DNA from: Rhodospirillales bacterium
Lineage (GTDB): Bacteria; Pseudomonadota; Alphaproteobacteria; Acetobacterales; Acetobacteraceae
Assembly (NCBI GenBank): GCA_028866445.1
Contig: JAGWIE010000014.1
Coordinates: forward strand, 1-12,768
Direction: 5' to 3'
DNA length: 12,768 bases
Program-made: the position numbers and the translations under genes
Notes under the pieces: model-generated
What the model saw: the letters and a program-made list of their open reading frames with translations, nothing else
What the model was told of the DNA's origin: nothing
Databases searched by the model: none
Part shown: positions 1 to 6,729 of the stretch, in pieces
Layout: every line of letters starts with the position of its first letter
Numbering within the stretch: the first letter of the stretch is position 1

Positions 1-665
1 AGCAAAGCCTGGTTGAGATTGGCCAAGGCGCTTAAATATTCCGGGGTTTTTGTGGGGTCGATATCCGGGTCGCCGCTCAGCTTTGCCAATTGCTGCCCGG
101 CGGCGGCTTGCATCTGCGCCAGCTTGGCCTGGTCGCCCTGAAGGGTAAACCGGGCATCATCATATTGCGCGCGGGTAGCACCACCGGAATTCACCACGGC
201 GGCGTAGCGGGCAAGGTTGGCTTGGTCCTTCTCCACCAGCGCCTGTTGCTCAGCAATTTGGGCTTGCGCCATTTTATAACCGTGCTTGGCGGCATTAACA
301 TTTTGCACCGCCTGGGCGAGCTGGGCGTTGGCTGCTTCCACCGCAATGGCAAAACTGTGCTGGCCAAGCGAAAATAACGGCTGGCCTTTTGTTACGTGCT
401 GGTTGTCCTTCACGTAAATCGCACCGACCAGACCGGTAACATCCGTAGAAAGCGAAACCTTTGCGGCATCCACGTAGGAATCATCCGTGGAGATGTAACG
501 CCCGCCGAACAGCCAGTAGAGCAGGCAAACCAACGCCACCAACACCACGCCGCCAAGCATCAGCACAAGCCGCAGCCGGGATTTGCCGCGGGCAGGCGCA
601 GCAGCCTTGCTGGCGGCCGGGCGCTGCTCCGCTTGCTCCAGCGCCACAGCGTTGGATTGAGACAT
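1..665 (-). CDS. emrA-like: EmrA/HlyD-family membrane fusion protein, N-terminal part (runs off the left edge)
   Basis: This is a periplasmic adaptor of a tripartite efflux pump, anchored in the inner membrane and bridging a transporter to an outer-membrane channel. About 221 codons are visible and no stop is reached. The N-terminus is short, Ala-rich and charged. One hydrophobic anchor spans residues 31-53 (LVLMLGGVVLVALVCLLYW). It is followed by the family motif TDDSYVDA (60-67) and the lipoyl-like half-motif DNQHVTKGQPLF (87-98). An Ala/Gln-rich stretch from about residue 104 onward suits the coiled-coil hairpin. The start is fixed by a strong AGGAGA Shine-Dalgarno at 673-678. The ATG shares one base with the stop of the upstream marR gene (TGATG), so translation is probably coupled. 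An EmrB-type MFS partner would be expected beyond the window; that is inference. The substrate cannot be told from sequence. Confidence 0.9.
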   Translation of the reverse strand, partial: MSQSNAVALEQAEQRPAASKAAAPARGKSRLRLVLMLGGVVLVALVCLLYWLFGGRYISTDDSYVDAAKVSLSTDVTGLVGAIYVKDNQHVTKGQPLFSLGQHSFAIAVEAANAQLAQAVQNVNAAKHGYKMAQAQIAEQQALVEKDQANLARYAAVVNSGGATRAQYDDARFTLQGDQAKLAQMQAAAGQQLAKLSGDPDIDPTKTPEYLSALANLNQAL

Positions 666-1147
666 CAGCTATTCTCCTGAAGTTTGTCGTGGCAGCCCTT
701 TGGCAAAGCATTGCCACCGCCACCCAGCAGATTGGTTTTCATGAGTTTTAGCGCCTCCATCACCACTTCACGGTCAGCATCGGAAAGCCCCGCGGTGATC
801 ATGGTGGTGAGGCTTTGGCGCTGGCGGTCGATTTCTTCCAGATGCGGGGTGGCCGCGGGCAACAGATGCAGGCGCCAGATGCGCCTGTCCTGTGCATCGG
901 CCCGGCGCTCCACCAGCCCGGCTTTTTGCAGCCGGTCCACCAACCGGGCGGCGGTGATCGGCTCCACTTCCAGCAAATCCGCCAGCTCTTTCTGAGTGAG
1001 GCCCGGATTAAAAAAAACCTGCTTCAGAATGCCCCATTGCGCGCGAGTCATGCCGTGTTGGCGGGCGCGGCGGTCGGCTTCCACGCGGGTTAACCGCGCC
1101 ACCATCATCATCAAAATCAGCAGATCACGTTCGTAGTCCATGCCCAT
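665..1147 (-). CDS. MarR-family winged-helix transcriptional regulator
   Basis: This 160-residue dimeric DNA-binding regulator has the usual MarR length. The winged helix-turn-helix covers about residues 50-97: LTQKELADLLEVEP, recognition helix ITAARLVDRLQKAGLVER, then the wing with the typical D-x-R signature (DAQDRR, 84-89). N- and C-terminal helices would form the dimer interface. The stop overlaps the start of the emrA-like gene by one base, so this is most likely the local repressor of that pump, released by a small toxic compound as in other MarR-pump pairs; that part is inference. Two starts are possible, ATG at 1147 or at 1141 (MGMDYERD or MDYERD), and neither has a strong Shine-Dalgarno. 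A 51-base gap separates it from marC upstream, enough for its own promoter and operator. Confidence 0.92.
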   Translation of the reverse strand: MGMDYERDLLILMMMVARLTRVEADRRARQHGMTRAQWGILKQVFFNPGLTQKELADLLEVEPITAARLVDRLQKAGLVERRADAQDRRIWRLHLLPAATPHLEEIDRQRQSLTTMITAGLSDADREVVMEALKLMKTNLLGGGGNALPKGCHDKLQENS

Positions 1148-1175
1148 AACGAGCGGGATAATAACGTGGCTTATG
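1145..1175. promoter_or_regulatory. Candidate MarR operator in the marC-marR gap
   Basis: The AT-rich gap just before marR holds a direct repeat ATAACG (1146-1151 and 1161-1166, 15-base period) and an interrupted inverted pair CATAA (1145-1149) / TTATG (1171-1175). MarR proteins often bind imperfect palindromes next to their own start, so this is the natural place for autoregulation. The match is short and could be chance; one half overlaps the start codon. Confidence 0.2.
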
Positions 1176-1198
1176 AATTTGTCTGCTGTTGGTTTCGC

Positions 1199-1870
1199 CT
1201 ATCCGGCCAGCGCCTGGTGCAACACTGGCACCAGCCCGGTAATGGCAATCTGTACCCCGATGCCCAGCAGCAGAAACGCCGCAATGCGCGAAACCACGAC
1301 CTGGCCGGAATGGCCCAGCACCCGCACCATGCGCTCTGAGGCACTATAACAGGCCCAAATGAGGCCCGCATTGGCCAGCACGGCCAGCGAATCCGCCGCA
1401 TAAAACACCCAGGCGGCGGAGACATTATCCGGCCTGCCGGTGGCGAGCGAGATGGTGACGGCGATGGTGCCCGGCCCGGTGGTAAACGGCAGCGTGAGCG
1501 GGAAGAACGCATAACCCGCCAGATCCTCCTCTCCGGCGGCATTCACCGGTTCGGCGTCTTTCTGCTTGCGCTTCGTCGTGTTGTCCGGTGCGTTCAACAT
1601 CTCATAAGCCCGCACGGAAACCACGAGCCCACCCGCGATGCGCAAGGCGTTCATCGAAATGCCAAAGAAATTCAAGATGTAAGTGCCCGCCAGCAGCGCG
1701 CACATCATGACAAGAAAAGAATACGTCGCCACCCGCCGTGCCAGCGCCTGCCGTTGCGCGGCGCCCTGCTCGCTCGTCACCTCGTGAAAGATGATGGCGC
1801 CGCCAAGCGGGTTGATGATCGAAAATAGCGCCGGAAAGGAGAGCAGAAAGGCTGAGAGGGCTGGTTCCAT
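1199..1870 (-). CDS. MarC-family integral membrane protein
   Basis: This 223-residue polytopic inner-membrane protein belongs to the MarC (UPF0056) family, whose usual length is about 200-220 residues. Hydrophobic segments lie near residues 5-25, 48-67, 71-90, 118-140, 150-175 and 190-215, giving about six helices. Family hallmarks are the N-terminal SIINPLGGAIIFHEVT and the mid-protein FFPLTLPFTTGPGTIAVTI with its TGPG turn. A charged Lys/Asp-rich loop at about 97-116 separates the two halves. Despite the name, E. coli MarC was shown not to be needed for multiple antibiotic resistance, and the transported substrate is not established; annotation as an amino-acid (NAAT) transporter rests on an archaeal relative. 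The gene starts 3 bases after the ligA stop, so it is probably read from the bamD-recN-ligA transcript. The MarR and pump genes downstream are not evidence of a shared function. Confidence 0.93.
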   Translation of the reverse strand: MEPALSAFLLSFPALFSIINPLGGAIIFHEVTSEQGAAQRQALARRVATYSFLVMMCALLAGTYILNFFGISMNALRIAGGLVVSVRAYEMLNAPDNTTKRKQKDAEPVNAAGEEDLAGYAFFPLTLPFTTGPGTIAVTISLATGRPDNVSAAWVFYAADSLAVLANAGLIWACYSASERMVRVLGHSGQVVVSRIAAFLLLGIGVQIAITGLVPVLHQALAG

Positions 1871-1873
1871 CGG

Positions 1874-3883
1874 CTATAACCCCGCCATTTCACGGAATTG
1901 CGGCTCGGTAAGAATCGTCACCCCCAACTCCACCGCCTTTTTGGCCTTGGAGCCTGCATCTTCGCCCACCACTACAAAATCGGTTTTCTTGGAGACGGAT
2001 TCCGTCACCTTCGCCCCCAGCGCCTCGGCGCGCGCTTTTGCCTCGGGCCGCGCCATGGAAAGCGTGCCGGTAAACACCATCACCTTGCCCGCCAGCGGCG
2101 AGTCGATGCCGGCGGCGGCTTGCTCATCCTGCACCCGCAATTCCGCCTCCAGCCGCGCCAGCGTGGCGAGGTTATGCTCCTCTGCGAAGAACGCCAGCAA
2201 ATCCTGCGCGATGGCGGGGCCGATGCCGGAGATCGACCCCAGCTCCAGCCGGGCATCGGAGCCGACCATCTGCGCCGCCAGCATCGCCTGTTTCCAATGG
2301 GCGTAAGAACCATAATGCCGGGCGAGCAGCTTGGCGTTGTTCTCGCCAATGCGCCGTATGCCAAGCGCGAAGATGAACCGCGCCAGCCCAATTTCCCGCC
2401 GTGCCGCGATGGCGGCGGAAAGCTTAGCGGCGGAGACCTCGCCCCAGCCTTCCCGCCCCGCGATTTCGGCCTCATGCACGGGCAGCGCAAAAATATCCGC
2501 AGCGCTACGCAAAAGCCCGGCATCGTGAAATTCCCGCACGGTCTTTTCGCCCATGCCTTCAATGTCGAACGCGCCACGCGAGCAGAAATGGATCAGCCGT
2601 TCCACAATTTGCGCCGGGCAAATCAGGCCACCTGTGCAGCGGCGCACCACATCGTCATCCACCCGCACGGCGAGTGAGCCGCAAACCGGGCAATGATCCG
2701 GGAATTTGAAGGGCTGGCCTTCGCCTCTTTTCAACACGCCGAGAATTTGTGGAATCACATCTCCCGCGCGTTGTAGCTCCACAACATCGCCAATCCGCAC
2801 GCCCTTGCGGGCGATCTCATCCTCGTTATGCAGTGTGGCGTACGTTACCAGCACGCCGCCGACATTCACGGGCTTCAACCGTGCGCGCGGCGTAAGCGCG
2901 CCGGTGCGGCCCACTTGAATTTCGATATCCTCTAGAACCGTGCTGGCTTTTTCAGCGGGAAATTTCCATGCCACCGCCCAGCGTGGTGCGCGCCCCACAA
3001 AGCCAAGCCGGTTCTGCAAGGCGAGATCGTTAACTTTGTAAACCACGCCGTCGATATCATACGGCAGTTCTGCACGCTGCGCCCCCATCCCGGTCTGGAA
3101 GTCTTCCGCGCCATCTTCTTTCACGAGGCGGGAGAGCGGATTCACCGCAAACCCCCAGCGTCGCAAAGTATCCAGGTAATCCCAATGGGTTTGCGCCACG
3201 CTCACGGAGGTCTCGCCCTGCGCATAGGCAAACAGCGAGAGCTTGCGCTGGGCGGTGATCGAGGCATCAAGCTGACGCAAGCTACCTGCGGCCGCATTAC
3301 GCGGATTGGCGAATTGCCGTTCCTGTGAGGCGTTCAACGCCAGAAAATCCGCCTTGGTCATATAAACCTCGCCGCGGATTTCGATGAAATCCGGCGCGTC
3401 TTTTGGCAATTCCCGCGGCAGGCTTTCAAGTGTGAGAATATTGGCGGTCACGTCCTCGCCCACCAGCCCATCGCCACGCGTGGCCGCCCGGGCGAATTTG
3501 CGGTGCTCATAGGTCAGCGAAATCGAAAGCCCGTCCATCTTCGGCTCGGCCACAAATTCCAGTGCCTCGTTCTTCAACCCCAAAAACCGCCTGATCCGCG
3601 CTACAAAATCCTCAAACTCTTCCGCATTGAACACATTATCCAGCGAGAGCATCGGCGTGCGGTGCGTCATCTTCTTGAAGCCCGCAGCCGGTTTGCCGCC
3701 CACCTGGGAAAGTGCCTTCGCGTCCTCCCGCCATTCCGGGTGTTCGGCCAGAATCGCCTCCGCCTCGCGGCGCAGGGCATCATAATCCGCGTCGGTTATC
3801 TCTGGCGCGTCTCGTTCATGGTAAGCGCTATTGGCAACTTCAATTTTCGCCAACAGCGCGTTGAGTTTCTCTCTATCGTTCAT
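1874..3883 (-). CDS. ligA: NAD+-dependent DNA ligase LigA
   Basis: This 669-residue enzyme seals nicks in duplex DNA with NAD+ as adenylate donor during replication and repair; the length is normal (E. coli 671). All domains are present in order: Ia domain (YHERDAPEITDADYDALRRE, 21-40), nucleotidyltransferase core with the adenylated lysine in EPKMDG (K115), further motifs RGEVYM (170-175) and ELPYDIDGVVYKVND (282-296), the OB-fold, and a four-cysteine zinc finger (C398, C401, C416, C422). Helix-hairpin-helix repeats (including ISGIGPAIA) and a C-terminal BRCT domain (about 595-669, GKVMVFTGTL to TDFVVVGEDAGSKAKKA) follow. No catalytic residue is missing. The ATG overlaps the recN stop by 4 bases (ATGA), which implies translational coupling. 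The order recN-ligA is common in Alphaproteobacteria. Confidence 0.99.
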   Translation of the reverse strand: MNDREKLNALLAKIEVANSAYHERDAPEITDADYDALRREAEAILAEHPEWREDAKALSQVGGKPAAGFKKMTHRTPMLSLDNVFNAEEFEDFVARIRRFLGLKNEALEFVAEPKMDGLSISLTYEHRKFARAATRGDGLVGEDVTANILTLESLPRELPKDAPDFIEIRGEVYMTKADFLALNASQERQFANPRNAAAGSLRQLDASITAQRKLSLFAYAQGETSVSVAQTHWDYLDTLRRWGFAVNPLSRLVKEDGAEDFQTGMGAQRAELPYDIDGVVYKVNDLALQNRLGFVGRAPRWAVAWKFPAEKASTVLEDIEIQVGRTGALTPRARLKPVNVGGVLVTYATLHNEDEIARKGVRIGDVVELQRAGDVIPQILGVLKRGEGQPFKFPDHCPVCGSLAVRVDDDVVRRCTGGLICPAQIVERLIHFCSRGAFDIEGMGEKTVREFHDAGLLRSAADIFALPVHEAEIAGREGWGEVSAAKLSAAIAARREIGLARFIFALGIRRIGENNAKLLARHYGSYAHWKQAMLAAQMVGSDARLELGSISGIGPAIAQDLLAFFAEEHNLATLARLEAELRVQDEQAAAGIDSPLAGKVMVFTGTLSMARPEAKARAEALGAKVTESVSKKTDFVVVGEDAGSKAKKAVELGVTILTEPQFREMAGL

Positions 3884-5559
3884 CCCGCCAAAAGGCTCTC
3901 AGCCGCCTGCCGCGCAGCCTCGGTCACACTCTCGCCAGAGAGCATCCGGGCGATTTCTTCGCGGCGCGCTGGCTCGTCCAACGTCTTCACTTCGGTTATG
4001 GCGCGCCCGTTTGCCTCGCGTTTCTGCACCCGCATCTGCGCCGCCGCGCGTGCGGCCACTTGGGGGGAGTGTGTGACCACCAACACCTGCACGCCTTCGG
4101 CCACGCGGGCCAGGCGCTCACCCACCGCCGCTGCCGTGGCACCGCCAATGCCGGAATCAACCTCGTCGAAAATCAGTGTTTCGTTATCCGCACCCGCTGA
4201 GAGCACCACTTTCATCGCCAGCATCAGGCGGGAAAGTTCGCCGCCAGAGGCGATTTTGTCCAACGCGCCGGGTTCCTCGCCGGGGTTAGTTGCGATGAGA
4301 AAGCGCACGCCGTCCGCCCCGCGCGGGCCCCATTGCGGTTCCGGCAGCATCGCGCGCTCCACCACAAAACGCGCGCGTTCCAGTTTCAGCGGCGGCAGCT
4401 CAGCAGCGATGGCTTTCTCCAGCCGCTGCGCCGCCTGGGCGCGCTGCTCGGAAAGGCTGGCGGCCTTCTCCACATAAACCCCGCGCAGCCGGGCGGTTTC
4501 GGTGGTGAGTGCCGCGATATCCGCCACCCCAGTTTCCAGCGCTGCCAGCCGCGCGCGCAACGCCGTGGAAAACGCGGGCAGTTCCACCACTGGCACGCCA
4601 TGCTTGCGGGCAGCGGCACGTAAGGCGAACAGCCGTTCCTCGGTGGCTTCCAAAGCGCGGGGGTCATCCTCCTCGGCAGCGGCGAGGCGCTCCAGAAAAT
4701 CCTCCGCCTCGGAAAGCGCGATCTCGGCGCGTTCAATAGCCGCCATGGCCGGACCGGCGGGGTTCACATGGCCGGCAGGCACGGTAATGCGCGCCACCGC
4801 CCGCGCCGCCGCACGCAGAAAAGCCGCGGGACCATCCTTGCGCCTGTCCTTGGGCCGAAGCTCGGCCATGGCGGCGGCAATGGCCTCGGCCCTTCGTTCC
4901 CCCGCTTGCAAGCGCAGGCGCTCGGCGGCCAGCGCTTCTTCTTCACCTTCCACCGGTGCCAGCTTGTCGAGCTCAGACGCCGCGTGGCGGAGAAACTCCT
5001 CCTCCTTCGCAGCTTCCTCGATACGCTTCTCAGCCTCGGCCAGCCGGGCAGCGGAATCGCGCCAGGATTTATACGCAACGGCCACCGCTGCCCGCATAGC
5101 CTCCGGCACGCCAAACGCATCCAGCAGCGCGATATGGTGGGCCGGATCCGCCAGCCCCACCTGCTCATGCTGGCCCTGCACTTCTATGAGCAGGGCGGTA
5201 AGGGTTTTAAGAAATCCTGCGCTCACCGGCTGATCGTTTACCAAGGCGCGGGAGCGGCCATCGCGCGTGACAACCCGGCGGACCAATATATCCCCACCGG
5301 AATCAAGCCCCTGCTCCGCCAGCAGCCCATGCACCGGGTGCGCAGCCTCGGCGGAAAAGCTTGCCGCCACCACCGCCTGCGCCGCCCCAGCGCGGATCAA
5401 CCCGCAATCAGCCCGCGCCCCCAGGGCCAAGCCGAGACTGTCCAGCAGGATGGATTTACCCGCCCCGGTTTCTCCTGTGAGTGCCGTCAGTCCGGCGGAG
5501 AAATGCAGATCGAGCCGCTCGATCAGCACCACATCGCGGATCGAGAGGCTGTTCAGCAT
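3880..5559 (-). CDS. recN: DNA repair protein RecN (SMC-like ATPase)
   Basis: RecN is a cytosolic SMC-like ATPase that acts with RecA at DNA double-strand breaks. This 559-residue copy is full length (E. coli 553). It has the N-terminal Walker A GETGAGKS (29-36), a long Glu/Ala/Arg-rich central part (about 160-370) suited to the antiparallel coiled coil, the ABC signature SGGELS (438-443), Walker B LIFDEVDSGIGG (462-473) and the THSPQVAA switch region starting near 496. The start is supported by AAGG just upstream, inside the 7-base bamD-recN gap and bamD stop. It overlaps ligA by 4 bases. No LexA-type SOS box was searched for or recognised directly upstream, as expected for an internal operon gene. 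Confidence 0.98.
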   Translation of the reverse strand: MLNSLSIRDVVLIERLDLHFSAGLTALTGETGAGKSILLDSLGLALGARADCGLIRAGAAQAVVAASFSAEAAHPVHGLLAEQGLDSGGDILVRRVVTRDGRSRALVNDQPVSAGFLKTLTALLIEVQGQHEQVGLADPAHHIALLDAFGVPEAMRAAVAVAYKSWRDSAARLAEAEKRIEEAAKEEEFLRHAASELDKLAPVEGEEEALAAERLRLQAGERRAEAIAAAMAELRPKDRRKDGPAAFLRAAARAVARITVPAGHVNPAGPAMAAIERAEIALSEAEDFLERLAAAEEDDPRALEATEERLFALRAAARKHGVPVVELPAFSTALRARLAALETGVADIAALTTETARLRGVYVEKAASLSEQRAQAAQRLEKAIAAELPPLKLERARFVVERAMLPEPQWGPRGADGVRFLIATNPGEEPGALDKIASGGELSRLMLAMKVVLSAGADNETLIFDEVDSGIGGATAAAVGERLARVAEGVQVLVVTHSPQVAARAAAQMRVQKREANGRAITEVKTLDEPARREEIARMLSGESVTEAARQAAESLLAG

Positions 5560-5566
5560 GGCACCT

Positions 5567-6442
5567 TCAGAATGGCCAGTACCAATGATGCTTCGGCGCT
5601 GGTGCGGGCGGCGTTACCGCATCGGAGTTTGCCGAAGTCTCGTCGCTGGCATTCACCAGCCCGTGGGATTTCAGCTTGGCATACGCCGCACCGTACCAAT
5701 CACTGCCGGGATAATTATATCCCAACACCGAAGCTGTGCGGATGGCCGGGTCAGTCAGGCCGAGATCCAAATATACCTCCACCATGCGCTCCAGGGCTTC
5801 CGGGGCGAAAGTGGTGGTCTGGTAGGTATTTGCCACATCCTGGTAGCGGCCGATGGCGGCTGCATAAAGATGCTGCTTTTCGTAATACCGGCCGATCACC
5901 ATCTCGTGCCCAGCAAGGCGGTTATAAGCAAGGCGCAGTTTTATCCGGGCATCGCGGGCATAGGCGCTGTCCGGAAAGCGAGTAATGACATCCTGCAGCG
6001 CCTGGATTGTCTCATAGGTTGAGGTCTGGTCGCGCTGTACATCGTCGATCTGCTCGTAATAACAAAGCGATTTCAGGTAGTAAGCATAGGCAACTTCCTG
6101 ATCTTCAGGGTAAAGCTGGATATAGCGGTTGAGCGAGCTGATCGCGTCGTCATAATCCATCTGCTTATATTGCGAATAAGCCGCCAGAAGCTCCGCATGG
6201 GTAGACCAGGTTGAATACGGGTACGTCTCCTGCAAGGCGTCGAAATCCTTCACCGCCTTGGCGTAATCTCCCTTCTGCATAGAGGCCACCGAAATGGCGT
6301 AAGCCTGGTCCGGCGGTGGCAATGTACCGCTGGAGAAATCGCCCAGCGATGCATCACCTTTGTTTGGGCTTGAACAGGCCGCCAGGGCTAAACCAAGGGC
6401 GAGCAAAGACAGGCGGGCAAGGCCGGTGCGGAGATGTGTCAT
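5567..6442 (-). CDS. bamD: Outer-membrane protein assembly factor BamD (lipoprotein)
   Basis: BamD is the essential lipoprotein partner of BamA in the beta-barrel assembly machine, facing the periplasm from the outer membrane. The protein is 291 residues from the chosen start. The frame is open for 56 more codons upstream, but ATG at 6442 begins an ideal lipoprotein signal: MTHLRTGLARLSLLALG, then lipobox LAAC with the lipidated cysteine at residue 23. TPR-like helical pairs follow, including YAKAVKDFDALQETYPYS, YDDAISSLNRYIQLYPED and YYLKSLCYYEQIDDVQRDQT, the last typical of BamD/YfiO. The C-terminal tail is Pro/Ala-rich and ends in aromatic residues (HHWYWPF). A convincing Shine-Dalgarno is lacking before this ATG. 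TATAAG at 6452-6457 (reverse strand) lies so close that it would give a nearly leaderless transcript, if it is used at all. It is the first gene of the bamD-recN-ligA run; lpxC, which often lies upstream in related genomes, is absent. Confidence 0.96.
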   Translation of the reverse strand: MTHLRTGLARLSLLALGLALAACSSPNKGDASLGDFSSGTLPPPDQAYAISVASMQKGDYAKAVKDFDALQETYPYSTWSTHAELLAAYSQYKQMDYDDAISSLNRYIQLYPEDQEVAYAYYLKSLCYYEQIDDVQRDQTSTYETIQALQDVITRFPDSAYARDARIKLRLAYNRLAGHEMVIGRYYEKQHLYAAAIGRYQDVANTYQTTTFAPEALERMVEVYLDLGLTDPAIRTASVLGYNYPGSDWYGAAYAKLKSHGLVNASDETSANSDAVTPPAPAPKHHWYWPF

Positions 6443-6461
6443 TGGGTCCGGCTTATAGCAG

Positions 6462-6527
6462 CTAATCCGTGAACATGAAGCCTGTGCTGTCACCCCAACG
6501 CATGGCCAGGCCCACGGCGACGGGCAT
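6462..6527 (-). other. Possible 21-codon leader reading frame upstream of bamD
   Basis: On the bamD strand an ATG at 6527 opens a 21-residue frame (MPVAVGLAMR...FTD) ending in TAG at 6462-6464, 19 bases before the bamD ATG. A purine-rich Shine-Dalgarno AAGGGGG lies 6 bases before this ATG, clearly better than anything before bamD. It could be a translated leader that delivers ribosomes to bamD, the tail of a decayed gene (the frame stays open back to about 6654), or chance. I do not recognise the peptide. Confidence 0.2.
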
Positions 6528-6573
6528 ATCAAGCCCCCTTGCCCCCGCAACCCGGCATATTTCCTGGTTTTGC

Positions 6574-6601
6574 TTGACTTTGACGCCATCAGGTCTAAAC
6601 A
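6574..6601 (+). promoter_or_regulatory. Candidate sigma-70 promoter for rpsA
   Basis: The hexamer TTGACT at 6574-6579 (within CTTGAC, the form common in Alphaproteobacteria) is followed after 16 bases by TAAACA at 6596-6601. The -35 is good and the -10 is weak. Initiation near 6608 would give an rpsA leader of about 120 bases that contains the 6622-6651 hairpin. An alternative pairing is TTGCTT (6570-6575) with TCTAAA (6594-6599), 18 bases apart. Confidence 0.4.
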
Positions 6602-6621
6602 GCGCGGCATCTCTCAATCCG

Positions 6622-6651
6622 GAGCATCCCCGCTCAAAAGCTGGGATGCTC
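6622..6651 (+). promoter_or_regulatory. Perfect inverted repeat in the rpsA leader
   Basis: The arms GAGCATCCC (6622-6630) and GGGATGCTC (6643-6651) are exact reverse complements. Inside them a C/T mismatch is followed by a further GCT/AGC pair closing a CAAA loop. The predicted RNA hairpin is 30 bases long, with 12 paired positions, and lies 78 bases before the rpsA ATG. There is no T-run after it, so it is not an intrinsic terminator. It could be a leader element for control of rpsA, or a two-fold DNA-binding site near the promoter. Confidence 0.6.
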
Positions 6652-6729
6652 TAGCCGCTGTCTGAAGCCCAGGCCGCGCATACCATCCGGGCCGCGAACC
6701 GGCCCGTTTTCAAGGACATATACAGCCAC

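Noticed and set aside
3503..4477. A 324-codon plus-strand frame across the ligA-recN junction
   Set aside because: It is a shadow of two well-supported genes with all motifs on the minus strand.
4768..5985. A 405-codon plus-strand frame across recN and bamD
   Set aside because: It covers the junction of two certain minus-strand genes and its translation is low-complexity, Arg/Pro/His-rich and unlike any family I know.
6443..6610. A 56-residue N-terminal extension of BamD
   Set aside because: The lipoprotein signal and lipobox start precisely at the ATG at 6442, and an extension would bury them.
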